A program made the translations under genes and the position numbers. Below the pieces are notes generated by a model that saw only the letters and a program-made list of their open reading frames with translations, was not told the origin of the DNA and did no database searches. Source: Nocardioides sp. zg-1308 (GTDB taxonomy: Bacteria; Actinomycetota; Actinomycetes; Propionibacteriales; Nocardioidaceae). Taken from it: 64,000 nucleotides of DNA. The stretch spans positions 620,001 to 684,000 of the forward strand of contig NZ_JABJQY010000004.1 in NCBI RefSeq assembly GCF_013155375.1, read 5' to 3'. Shown one piece after another: positions 36,011 through 44,511 of the stretch (position 1 is the first letter of the stretch; every line of letters starts with the position of its first letter).

Positions 36011-36913
36011 TCAGCCGGCGTTGGTCGCAGGCTCGGTCGGCTCGGCGGTGGCGCGGGCCTTCGACCGCCTCCCCAGCTCGCCGGCAACGGCGAACAGCAT
36101 CACGAGGCCGATGACACCGACCACCATGACCATGGTGATGACCTCGGGATCGTCCCCGAAGTTCTGCGCGGCGACGACGATCGCCGCAGACAGGTTGCGC
36201 TGAGCCGTGCCGAGGCCGAGGACTGATCGGTTCTCCTCGGGACGACCGCCCACGACGAAGCCGGCGGCGAACGAGCCGGCCAGGACGATGAGCGCGGCGA
36301 GGATGCCTCCCGTACCGACCGTGTCGACGATCTGACGGAAGTTGACCACCAGCAGGGTCACCATCAAGAACGCGACCGCCATCGTCGACACCTGGGTGGC
36401 GACGGGCTGGAACCTGGCCGCGAGCTCCTGGTAGCGGGCTCGGACGAGCAGCCCGACGCCGAGGGGCAGGAGCATGAGGAAGATCAAGGACTTGGCGATC
36501 TCCCACGAGTCGACCTGCACGTCGCCGGGGAGCAGGACCGGGAGGGCGAGCGGGAGGTACACGATGGTCACCACCATCAGCGCGACCATGAGCCCCACAC
36601 CCAGCCCGAGCGGTCCGCCGGCGGTCTGCACCAGCTTCGGGAGGAACGGCGCTCCCGCCGCCGCGCCGACGAGGATGAGACCGGTCTTGAGCCCCGGGTT
36701 GTCGTCGGAGATGAGCAGCTCGGCCGCCGCATAGGCGAGGCCAGGCACGAGGATGAAGTTCACCCCCAGCGCGAAGAGCATCAGGCGCACGTTCGACACC
36801 GACGCGAGGATGTGGGGGATGGTGAGCGCCAGGCCCATCGCGAGCATGCTGGCGATGACGAACAGCAGACCCGCCACTTGGGCGAGGACCAGGATCACGC
36901 TGCTGAGCTCCAT
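36011..36913 (-). CDS. BASS-family (bile acid:sodium symporter-like) transporter
   Basis: A 300-aa polytopic membrane protein with about nine hydrophobic helices. The 'GLGTAQRNLSAAIVVAAQNF' stretch and GAAAGAPFLPKL resemble the crossover motifs of the BASS/SBF family, which move organic anions with sodium. The C-terminal tail is short and charged. It lies 35 bp upstream of the DUF2252 gene and 7 bp downstream of the hydrolase gene, so the three may be one transcript. Substrate unknown. Confidence 0.82.
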   Translation of the reverse strand: MELSSVILVLAQVAGLLFVIASMLAMGLALTIPHILASVSNVRLMLFALGVNFILVPGLAYAAAELLISDDNPGLKTGLILVGAAAGAPFLPKLVQTAGGPLGLGVGLMVALMVVTIVYLPLALPVLLPGDVQVDSWEIAKSLIFLMLLPLGVGLLVRARYQELAARFQPVATQVSTMAVAFLMVTLLVVNFRQIVDTVGTGGILAALIVLAGSFAAGFVVGGRPEENRSVLGLGTAQRNLSAAIVVAAQNFGDDPEVITMVMVVGVIGLVMLFAVAGELGRRSKARATAEPTEPATNAG

Positions 36914-36919
36914 CGCTCC

Positions 36920-37747
36920 TCAGCTCCCGCTCGATCGCACGGGCCGGCCCGACGGCACGGGATCGTCGAGGGACGAGACGAACGAGATGACGGCCTCGGC
37001 CACCACCGACGGCGCCTCGAGCGGCTGCAGATGTCCGGCGTCGGGGATGTCCACCACGGTCACTCGATCACCCAGCTCGTCCTTCAGGAGATGCCCGTTC
37101 GCCGGCGGCGCCGGAGCGTCGTCCAGACCTTGCACCACGAGGTAGGCGACGTCACCGGGTGGAGCCCACCACTCCTCCAGAGGGGTGGCTCGGGCGGCGC
37201 TCATCTGTGCCGCGGCCGCCCCTGGAGCGCGGTCGCCCTTGAACCGCTCCCAGACGCTCGCCGCGTTCTCCGGCGAGCCCACCATCCAGCGCATCGCCTC
37301 CACCACCTCGGCCTCCGTGGCGGTCGGCGTGAACAGCGTCGCCAACGCGCGCTGTGCCTCGGGGACCGGCTCGACCTTCCCACCCGCGGAGACCAGGACG
37401 ACGCCTCGGACGAGGTCCGGGCGGTCGGCGGCGACGGTTCGCGCGATGCGGTTGCCGAAGGCGTGTCCGAGCACGACCGTGGGAGCGAGGCCGAGCTCCT
37501 GCGCCACACCGGCGACGTCCGATGCGTAGTCGTGCAGCGTCAGGTCCTCCATCGGCCCCACGCTCCGTCCGGCGCCTCGTGGGTTCAGCCGCACTGCGCA
37601 CAGGCCCGACGCGGCAAGGGCGCTCGCCAGGTCGGAGAGATAGCCGACGGACAAGCTGCCGCCCGGCAGGAGGATGATGGACCTCCCGGTGCCGTGCACG
37701 AAGCACTCGATGTCGGCTTCGCCGACCTTGACCAGAGTCGATTCCAC
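36920..37747 (-). CDS. Alpha/beta hydrolase-fold protein lacking the nucleophile serine
   Basis: A 275-aa protein if GTG 37747 is used, which follows GGAAGG; a GTG at 37843 would add 32 residues without family likeness. Fold features are HGTGRSIILLPGG (oxyanion region), RLNPRGAGRS and a C-terminal DIPDAGHLQPLEAP that supplies the catalytic His. The nucleophile elbow reads GHAFGNR: the usual Ser of G-x-S-x-G is Ala, encoded by GCC at 37460-37462. Either the protein is not a classic serine hydrolase, or it is a lyase/cofactor-free enzyme of the fold or a binding protein. Possibly co-transcribed with the BASS transporter. Confidence 0.82.
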   Translation of the reverse strand: MESTLVKVGEADIECFVHGTGRSIILLPGGSLSVGYLSDLASALAASGLCAVRLNPRGAGRSVGPMEDLTLHDYASDVAGVAQELGLAPTVVLGHAFGNRIARTVAADRPDLVRGVVLVSAGGKVEPVPEAQRALATLFTPTATEAEVVEAMRWMVGSPENAASVWERFKGDRAPGAAAAQMSAARATPLEEWWAPPGDVAYLVVQGLDDAPAPPANGHLLKDELGDRVTVVDIPDAGHLQPLEAPSVVAEAVISFVSSLDDPVPSGRPVRSSGS

Positions 37748-38016
37748 GGGCAGCTGCCTTCCAGGTCGTCCGACCACCGCCGCTCGATCGGCACCTGCCG
37801 GATGGGTTCCAGCGCCGAATATGGCGCTCCACGACGGGGCCACGGCTCACCCCCGCCGGGTGAGCGGCCGGGTGGTCAGCACGTCGGGCGGACAGCTCCC
37901 TCCATCCGACAGCTCCCGCACCCCGCTCGACGCGCCGGTCTCGCGGTCTGGTCCGGCTCCACGATGGGGTGAGACATCGGGCCAGACTGGCGTCACAGGC
38001 GCAGACGAGGAGCACG

Positions 38017-40293
38017 ATGATGGCGGGGAGCGCTGACGGCAGGCGTGGTCGCGACCACGTGCCAGCCGCTCCGGCCGCCACGGTCGACCCGTTCCTGGAG
38101 GCGAAGCTCCGGTGGCCTCCACCGCGCGAGAGCTGGGTGCCGCGGCAGCGCCTGCTGACGAGGCTGGGTGCGGTGTGCGACCACCCCGTCACGCTGGCGG
38201 CCGCTCCCGCCGGGTATGGGAAGACGACCCTGCTGGCGCAGTGGCTGGAGGCGGAGCACCCCCGGGCAGCATGGGTGTCCCTCGACTCGGGCGACAACGA
38301 CGCCAACCGGCTGTGGGCCCACGTGGCTGCGGCACTCGAGCGCGCGGGATGCCGGCTCGAGACCGGTGGACCCGTCGACCGCACGGTCGGCGCCACCACC
38401 ACTCCTGGCTCGACGCTGACTGCCATCGTCGACGCCCTTCGCGCGGCACCGGACGACATCGTCATCGTGCTCGACGACTTCCAGTACGTCCAGGACGCGC
38501 GCACCCACTCGCAGGTGGAGTTCCTCATCGCTCACCTGCCGCCCCAGGCGCACCTGCTCATCTCGACCAGGTCGGACCCGGGTCTACGACTGGGGCGGCT
38601 CCGGGCATCGAGCGACCTGCTCGAGCTCCGATCGGACGCCTTGGGCTTCACGCCTCACGAGGCCGGACTGCTGCTCGGGCGCAGCGACGTCGAGCTCGAC
38701 CCCGAGTCGTTCGACCTGCTCATGGAGAGCACCGAGGGCTGGCCCGCCGGCGTCTATCTCGCCTCCTTGTCGCTCGAGGGCCGGTCGGCACCCAGCGCCG
38801 TCGTCCGCGCCTTTCGCGACGGCAACCGCTTCACCGCCGACTACCTGACCGAGGAGGTCCTCGGTCGGCATCCGAGCCACGTCCGTGACTTCATCACCGA
38901 GGTCTCGCTGCTCGAGCGCTTCACTGCCTCTCTGTGCGACCACGTGCGCGGAAGCACAGGATCGGCCACCATCCTCCGCGACCTGGAACGCACGAACCTG
39001 TTCCTCACGCCGCTGGACCAGGACGGGCACTGGTATCGCTTCCACCACCTGTTCGCGGCCGTCGCGCGCACCGAGCTCGAGGTGTCGCGTCCGGATGACG
39101 TCGCCACCCTGCACTCCCGAGCCGCCCAGTGGTTCACCGAGGCGGGCCACGTCGACGAGGCGATCAGCCACCTCATCGCTGCTGGTGACGCCCCGGGTGC
39201 TGCCACGCTCGCGCAGCGCCACTGGCTCCAGTACGTCGACGCGGGACGCGTCGCCACCGTGCTCGGCTGGTCCGCGGCCCTCGGGCCGTCCCCTGACGGA
39301 GCCCCACCCGCAGCGACCGTGAACGCCGCATGGCTGGCAGCCCTGATCGGCGACGAGTCCACGCTGGAGGCCAGCCTGGCGGCGCTGCGGGACCATCGAG
39401 ACCATGGACCGCTTCCTGACGGGACACGGTCGGTGGAGTCTGCCATGGCGATGATCGAGGGCCTCTTCGGATACGGCGGCCCCCTCACCATGCGTGCCTC
39501 GGCGCAGCGCGCCGCCACCCTCGAGACCGATCGCCATTCGCCGTTCTACGCACTCGCCCAGACCGCGCTCGGGCACGCCTACTACGTCGCAGGCGACCTC
39601 GACCGGGCCCGCGTCCCGCTGTCCGAGGCCAGGCACAACGATCGGGCCCCCTCCATCATCAGGTCTCTGAGCCTGGCCACGGAGTCGCTCGTCGAGGACG
39701 AGCTGGGCCACCTGGAGCAGAGCCAGGAACATGCGGAGCGGGCCATGGAAGTCCTCGACGCCAACGGGTTGCGGGCAGTGCCCCAAGCCTCCTTGGCCTA
39801 CACGGCGCTCGGTCGGGCACGCGCAGCAGTCGGCCGGGTCGACGATGCGCTCGTCATCCTGGGCAGGGGGCTGGAGCTGCGACGCGACACCTCAGCCCAC
39901 GGCCCGTGGGGGATGATCCACCACCTCCTCGTCCACGCCGGGGTGGCCGCCGAGGCCGGCGAGACCGCCCTCGCCACCAGCCTCCTCGGCGAGCTCGAGT
40001 CACGGACGGCGGCGTACGCCGACGGCATGACGGCGATGCACGTCCGCACGGAGGCCGTTCGGAGGACGCTCAGGTCGACGCACGTGGGCAGCCTCGCCGG
40101 GCAGGAGCTCACCGAGCGGGAGATGGAGATCCTGCAGCTGCTGCAGGGCAGCATGAGCCTGCGGCAGATAGCGGACGAGCTGTACCTGTCGTCCAACACG
40201 GTCAAGACGCACTCTCGTGCCGTCTACCGCAAGCTCGGGGCACATACCCGGGCCGAGGCCGTGACCGCAGCACGACGGCAGGGGCTGGTCTGA
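38017..40293 (+). CDS. MalT-like LuxR-family ATP-dependent transcription regulator
   Basis: A 758-aa protein. ATG 38017 is chosen for its AGGAG at 6 bp. Walker A is APAGYGKTTLL near residue 60 and a Walker B-like VIVLDDFQYVQD follows, the STAND NTPase of MalT/LAL regulators. A long TPR-like region (~400-680: HAYYVAGDLDRARVPLSEA and so on) precedes a C-terminal LuxR HTH: LTEREMEILQLLQGSMSLRQ, IADELYLSSNTVKTHSRAVY. Such proteins bind a ligand, oligomerise with ATP and activate transcription. Divergent from the hydrolase/BASS/DUF2252 genes across a 269-bp gap, so these are possible targets. The next genes are not obviously related. Confidence 0.92.
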   Translation: MMAGSADGRRGRDHVPAAPAATVDPFLEAKLRWPPPRESWVPRQRLLTRLGAVCDHPVTLAAAPAGYGKTTLLAQWLEAEHPRAAWVSLDSGDNDANRLWAHVAAALERAGCRLETGGPVDRTVGATTTPGSTLTAIVDALRAAPDDIVIVLDDFQYVQDARTHSQVEFLIAHLPPQAHLLISTRSDPGLRLGRLRASSDLLELRSDALGFTPHEAGLLLGRSDVELDPESFDLLMESTEGWPAGVYLASLSLEGRSAPSAVVRAFRDGNRFTADYLTEEVLGRHPSHVRDFITEVSLLERFTASLCDHVRGSTGSATILRDLERTNLFLTPLDQDGHWYRFHHLFAAVARTELEVSRPDDVATLHSRAAQWFTEAGHVDEAISHLIAAGDAPGAATLAQRHWLQYVDAGRVATVLGWSAALGPSPDGAPPAATVNAAWLAALIGDESTLEASLAALRDHRDHGPLPDGTRSVESAMAMIEGLFGYGGPLTMRASAQRAATLETDRHSPFYALAQTALGHAYYVAGDLDRARVPLSEARHNDRAPSIIRSLSLATESLVEDELGHLEQSQEHAERAMEVLDANGLRAVPQASLAYTALGRARAAVGRVDDALVILGRGLELRRDTSAHGPWGMIHHLLVHAGVAAEAGETALATSLLGELESRTAAYADGMTAMHVRTEAVRRTLRSTHVGSLAGQELTEREMEILQLLQGSMSLRQIADELYLSSNTVKTHSRAVYRKLGAHTRAEAVTAARRQGLV

Positions 40294-40433
40294 GGCGTCC
40301 CGGACGACCTCGACGGTCGTCACCCGGCCGTCGCCTCGACAGCGGGCCTCACCCGGCACGGATGAGGCACGCGACCAGCAGGCACGTCAGGCTCCCGCCA
40401 GTGCCACCTCCGGCACAGGAGAGAAGGACCGCC

Positions 40434-40811
40434 ATGAGCTTCTGGGACATCATCTGGTTCATCATCATCAGCTACGTGTTCGTCGCCTGGTTGATGGTGC
40501 TCTTCACCATCATCAGCGACGTGTTCCGTGACCGTGACCTGTCCGGTCTGGCCAAGGCGGCCTGGGTGCTCGCCCTGGTCTTCGTGCCGTTCCTGACCGC
40601 GCTGGTCTACCTCGCGATGCGGGGTCCCGGGATGGCGCAGCGGCAGAACCGTGTCCTCGAGCAGGCACGGGCGCAGCAGGAGGACTACATCCGGTCCGTC
40701 GCCACCACCAACGGTGCGGCCGCGGACATCGCCCAGGCCAAGTCCCTCATGGATGCCGGCACCATCAACCAGGCCGAGTTCGACGCGATCAAGCAGAAGG
40801 CTCTCGCCTGA
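40434..40811 (+). CDS. Membrane protein with PLDc_N-like helices and SHOCT domain
   Basis: A 125-aa protein, ATG 40434 preceded by GGAGAGAAGGACCGCC. Two membrane helices (IIWFIIISYVFVAWLMVLF and AAWVLALVFVPFLTALVYLA) are followed by a charged helix and a C-terminal SHOCT motif (IAQAKSLMDAGTINQAEFDA, IKQKAL). This arrangement is common in actinobacteria; SHOCT motifs appear to mediate oligomerisation. Function unknown. It lies 140 bp after the MalT-like regulator and may be under its control. Confidence 0.88.
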   Translation: MSFWDIIWFIIISYVFVAWLMVLFTIISDVFRDRDLSGLAKAAWVLALVFVPFLTALVYLAMRGPGMAQRQNRVLEQARAQQEDYIRSVATTNGAAADIAQAKSLMDAGTINQAEFDAIKQKALA

Positions 40812-40829
40812 GGCCGGACCTCTCCGGCC
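40812..40829 (+). terminator. GC hairpin after the SHOCT gene
   Basis: GGCCGG-ACCTCT-CCGGCC begins immediately after the stop codon of the SHOCT gene. The stem is six G/C pairs; there is no T-run, as often seen in high-GC bacteria. It also lies about 50 bp from the end of the convergent response regulator gene and could serve both. Confidence 0.5.
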
Positions 40830-40882
40830 GGGTGCGGCGATCGAGCGGCACGTCCCTCCTCGACCAGTCCAGGGGGCCCGCA

Positions 40883-41539
40883 CTACTCCCGGACCCGCCC
40901 GGTCTCGTAGGCCCACATCGCGACCTCCACCCGGTTGCGGGCACCGAGCTTGGCCATGAGCGCGCCGATGTGGGTCTTCACCGTGCTGAGGCTGATGTGC
41001 AGCTCGGTGGCGATCTCGGCGTTGGTGCGACCCCGCGCGATGGTGAGCAGCACCTGCTCCTCGCGCTCGGTGAGCGGGTCGAGGGGCTGGGCGGGACGTG
41101 CCGCCCGGCCCGTGCCAGCGAACGTCGACAGCAGCCGGCGGGTGATGCTGGGCGAGATGAGCGAGTCGCCCCGGGTGGCCGCCCGGACCGCCTCGCCGAG
41201 GAGCTCCGGTCCGGCGTCCTTCAGCAGGAAGCCGGAGGCGCCGGCCGCCAGGGCGCCGTGGACGTACTCGTCGAGGTCGAAGGTGGTGATGACGACGACC
41301 GCGACCGGGTCCGAGACGCCCGGCCCGGCCAGCAGGCGGGTCGCCTCGACCCCGTCGAGGACGGGCATCCGGATGTCCATCAGGCACACGTCGGGACGGA
41401 GCTCGCGGGCCAGCCGCACCGCCTCCTGACCGTCGCGCGCCTCCCCCACGACCTCGATGCCGTCCAGGGTGCCGAGGATCAGCCTGAGCCCGGTCCGCAC
41501 GAGGTCCTGGTCGTCGGCGACAAGCACCCGGATGCTCAC
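40883..41539 (-). CDS. NarL-type response regulator
   Basis: A 218-aa two-domain protein. GTG 41539 overlaps the kinase stop as GTGA. The receiver has VLVADDQ (acidic pocket), phospho-acceptor D55 in VCLMDIRMP and a conserved Lys in FLLKDAG. The C-terminal LuxR HTH is LTEREEQVLLTIARGRTNAE, IATELHISLSTVKTHIGALM. Cognate kinase: the adjacent HisKA_3 protein. The likely target is the ABC exporter genes that begin 138 bp beyond the kinase start. Confidence 0.95.
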   Translation of the reverse strand: MSIRVLVADDQDLVRTGLRLILGTLDGIEVVGEARDGQEAVRLARELRPDVCLMDIRMPVLDGVEATRLLAGPGVSDPVAVVVITTFDLDEYVHGALAAGASGFLLKDAGPELLGEAVRAATRGDSLISPSITRRLLSTFAGTGRAARPAQPLDPLTEREEQVLLTIARGRTNAEIATELHISLSTVKTHIGALMAKLGARNRVEVAMWAYETGRVRE

Positions 41540-42681
41540 GCCGGCACCTGCAGGGGCAGCGTCGCGCTGACGGCCCAGCCGCGACCGGCACCGGGACCTG
41601 CCCGGCACGCGCCGCCCAGGAGCAGCGCGCGCTCCACCATCCCGGTGAGTCCGAACCCCGCCTCGTGCGCGGGGTCGGCGGCCGCCGGGTCGCCGTCGTC
41701 GCGGACGACGAGCGTGACCGTGGACTCGTCGACGTCGACGCACACGTCGATCACCGTGGCGTTGCGGGCGTGCCGCCGGGCGTTGGTGACCGCCTCCTGG
41801 GCGATCCGGAACACAGCCGCGTCGATCGCCGCCGGGAGGGAGGTCACGTCACCGTCGACGCTGACCTGCACCCGTGGCCCGGCGGGCGACGCCCCGGCCA
41901 GCCGCTCGAGGTCGGCCACGCCGGGCTGCGGGGCGTAGTCGACGGGTGCCTCGTTGCGCAGCACCCGGACCATCGCCCGCATCTCCGCGAGCGTGCGCGA
42001 CGCCTCCACCTCGATCACCTCCAGGGCCTCCAGCGGCGACGACGGGTGGGTCGCCGCCAGGGCCCGCCCTGCCTGTGCCTGGACGGCGATGGCGGAGACG
42101 TGGTGGGCCACCGTGTCGTGCAGCTCGCGCGCCAGCAGGACCCGCTCCTCCGACTTCGCCTGCTCCAGCCGTCGCTCGCGGGCGCCGTGCTGGGAGCGCG
42201 CGGCCCAGCCCAGGGCGAAGGCGGACATCAGGACGGCGAGCCCGCCGATCGCGTCGGCGATCCCCGTCCAGCTGACGAAGAACCCCAGCGTGGCCGCGAC
42301 CAGGATGATCGCCAGGCCCGCCACCGCCTCTCGCCCGGACCCCCACCGGAACAGCGCGTAGGGCAGCAGCAGGAAGTAGAGCATCGTGTAGACGTCGAGC
42401 GCCGGTGCGTCGGACGCGATCAGACCGACGTCCACGACGGCGACCACGCCGAAGGTGGTCGCGACCGCTGCCAGCGGGTGCGTACGTCGCCACAGCAGCA
42501 GCGGCGCCAGTCCGACCGTCAGCAGCACCGACAGGCCCGGCAGCGGCAGGTCCTCCCGCAGGACACCCTCCAGCACCCCGGCGACCGTCACGACCGCCAG
42601 CAGCGCCCAGTCCCACCACACCCGGACCGGTGCGGACGGGGGCCGCGGTTCCTGCAGCAGGGACCGCAGTGGAGTGCTCAC
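41536..42681 (-). CDS. Sensor histidine kinase, HisKA_3 family
   Basis: A 381-aa protein with a hydrophobic N-terminal half (about six membrane helices, residues ~25-165) followed by the dimerisation/phospho-acceptor helix ARELHDTVAHHVSAIAV (H188), and an ATPase domain with IAQEAVTNARRHA (N box), VVRDDGDP and GFGLTGMVERALLLGG (G box). It lacks an extracytoplasmic loop of any size, so it probably senses within the membrane, as DesK- or antibiotic-sensing kinases do. The stop overlaps the regulator's start. It is divergent from the ABC exporter genes, a typical arrangement of a two-component system controlling drug or peptide export. Confidence 0.93.
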   Translation of the reverse strand: MSTPLRSLLQEPRPPSAPVRVWWDWALLAVVTVAGVLEGVLREDLPLPGLSVLLTVGLAPLLLWRRTHPLAAVATTFGVVAVVDVGLIASDAPALDVYTMLYFLLLPYALFRWGSGREAVAGLAIILVAATLGFFVSWTGIADAIGGLAVLMSAFALGWAARSQHGARERRLEQAKSEERVLLARELHDTVAHHVSAIAVQAQAGRALAATHPSSPLEALEVIEVEASRTLAEMRAMVRVLRNEAPVDYAPQPGVADLERLAGASPAGPRVQVSVDGDVTSLPAAIDAAVFRIAQEAVTNARRHARNATVIDVCVDVDESTVTLVVRDDGDPAAADPAHEAGFGLTGMVERALLLGGACRAGPGAGRGWAVSATLPLQVPA

Positions 42682-42819
42682 CCCCTCAGCGTAGGGATGG
42701 AGCGCCGTCGCCGTACCGGCCGAAAGTCCGACCCGACCTCGCGGCCCCGTACTTTCGGTCAGGGCAGGACGAGCCGTCGAACCGATACGCCCAGCGCGCG
42801 ACGCCGCGAGGGTTGGGCC

Positions 42820-43699
42820 ATGATCACAGTCGAGTCACTGACCCGGAGGTACGCCGGCTTCACCGCCGTCGACGACGTCTCCTTCACCGCCCGGCCCGGC
42901 CGCGTGACCGGTTTCCTCGGTCCCAACGATGCGCGTCATGGTCGGTCTCACCGCCCCGACGTCCGGCTCGGCCACCATCGACGGCGTCCGGTTCGCCGAC
43001 CTCCCCAACCCCGGTCGCGAGGTCGGCGTCCTCCTCGACGCCTCGGCCCAGCACGCCGGCCGCACCGGACGCGAGATCCTCACCATCGCCGCCGACACCA
43101 TGGGCCTGCCACGCGCCCGGGTCGAGGAGATGGTGCGGCTGGTGGGTCTCACCCCCACCGAGGCCGGGCGCCGCGTGCGCGACTACTCGCTCGGGATGCG
43201 TCAGCGCCTCGGCATCGCCACCGCGCTGCTCGGCGACCCGAGGGTGCTGATCCTCGACGAGCCCGCCAACGGGCTCGACCCCGCGGGGATCCGGTGGATG
43301 CGCGACCTGCTCACGGGGTTCGCCGGCCGGGGCGGCACGGTGCTGTTGTCCTCGCACCTGCTCCACGAGATCGAGGTCATCGCCGACGACCTGGTGGTGA
43401 TCGGCGACGGCAGGATCGTCGCGGCCGGCACCAAGGACGAGCTGCTCGCCGCCGCCGGGACGCTCGCCCGCTCGACGTCACCCCGCGACCTCGCCCACGC
43501 GCTCGAGCAGGCCGGGATCCCCAGCACCGTCGCCAGCGACGGCTCGGTCCGCACGGATGCCGACCCAGCCCAGGTCGGAGCCGTCGCCCTGACCGCCGGC
43601 ATCGCCCTCACCGAGCTCCGCTCGGCCGAGGGCGCCGGGCTCGAGGACATGTTCCTGTCACTCACTGCCGACACCCAACGCGAAGGAGCTGCGGCATGA
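42820..43699 (+). pseudogene. ABC transporter ATPase broken by deletion of the Walker A motif
   Basis: ATG 42820 starts a normal ABC ATPase (MITVESLTRRYAGFTAVDDV, SFTARPGRVTGFLGPN), then at 42928 the frame breaks. The expected sequence after GPN is GAGKST(T)MRVM; instead one G links the AAC codon directly to ATGCGCGTCATG. That is a loss of about 20 nt, which removes the P-loop and shifts the frame. From 42929 the rest is intact in the new frame: DYSLGMRQRLGIA (signature), RVLILDEPANGLDP (Walker B) and SSHLLHEIE (switch His). A restart at ATG 42929 would make a P-loop-less protein unable to bind ATP. It could also be a sequencing or assembly artefact. The downstream permease gene is intact and overlaps by four bases. 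Confidence 0.85.
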
Positions 43700-44511
43700 C
43701 CGCCACGACCGTCCCGACAGCCGCCACCACACAGGCCGCGCCGGCGCGCCGGTCCTCCCCTCCCGTCCCCACCGCCCGGCTGGGCACGGTCGAGCTGCGC
43801 AAGATGTTCGACACCCGCTCGGGGTTCTGGATGCTCGTCAGCATCGGCGTCCTGTCGGTCGTCGCCACGGGGGCCGTCATCGTCTTCGCCCCCGACAGCT
43901 CCGTCACCTACGAGAGCTTCGCGGCCGCGATCGGCCTCCCGATGTCGGTGATCCTGCCGATGATCGCGATCCTCGCCGTCACGAGCGAGTGGAGCCAGCG
44001 CAGCGGGCTCACCACGTTCACGCTGGTCCCGAGCCGAGGACGGGTGATCGGCGCCAAGGCGATCGCGACCGTCGTGGTGGGCCTGGGCTCGATGGTCGTC
44101 GCCTTCGCGGTGGGCGCCGTCGGCAACGTCGTCGGCTCCGCGCTCGCCGGCGTGGACACCGTCTGGGACGTGTCGCTCGCCGCCGCACCGCAGATCGTGC
44201 TCGCCAACCTGGTCGGCATGGCGATCGGCTTCACGCTCGGCGTGGTGCTGCGGGCCTCGGCCGCAGCGATCGTCGCCTACTTCGTGGTCTCGCTCGTGCT
44301 GCCCGGCGTCCTCGAGCTGCTCGCCCTCGTGCGGGAGTGGTTCCTCGACCTGCAGCCGTGGATCGACTGGAACTACACGCAGCTGGAGCTCTTCGAGGGC
44401 GTCACGAACACCGGTGAGGAGTGGGCGATGCTCGCCTCGACCACCATGATCTGGATCGTGGTCCCGCTCGTCGTCGGGCTGCTCACCCTGCGCCGCTCGG
44501 AGGTCACGTAG
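43696..44511 (+). CDS. ABC-2 type transporter permease
   Basis: A 271-aa membrane protein, ATG 43696 overlapping the ATPase stop (ATGA) and preceded by GAAGGAG. After a ~45-aa Pro/Ala-rich tail come about six hydrophobic segments (FWMLVSIGVLSVVATGAVIV, VVVGLGSMVVAFAVGAVGNV and others), the usual layout of drug or lantibiotic-exporter permeases paired with single ATPases. The reading frame is intact although its partner ATPase is disrupted, so the exporter should be inactive unless the break is an artefact or another ATPase serves it. Confidence 0.85.
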   Translation: MTATTVPTAATTQAAPARRSSPPVPTARLGTVELRKMFDTRSGFWMLVSIGVLSVVATGAVIVFAPDSSVTYESFAAAIGLPMSVILPMIAILAVTSEWSQRSGLTTFTLVPSRGRVIGAKAIATVVVGLGSMVVAFAVGAVGNVVGSALAGVDTVWDVSLAAAPQIVLANLVGMAIGFTLGVVLRASAAAIVAYFVVSLVLPGVLELLALVREWFLDLQPWIDWNYTQLELFEGVTNTGEEWAMLASTTMIWIVVPLVVGLLTLRRSEVT

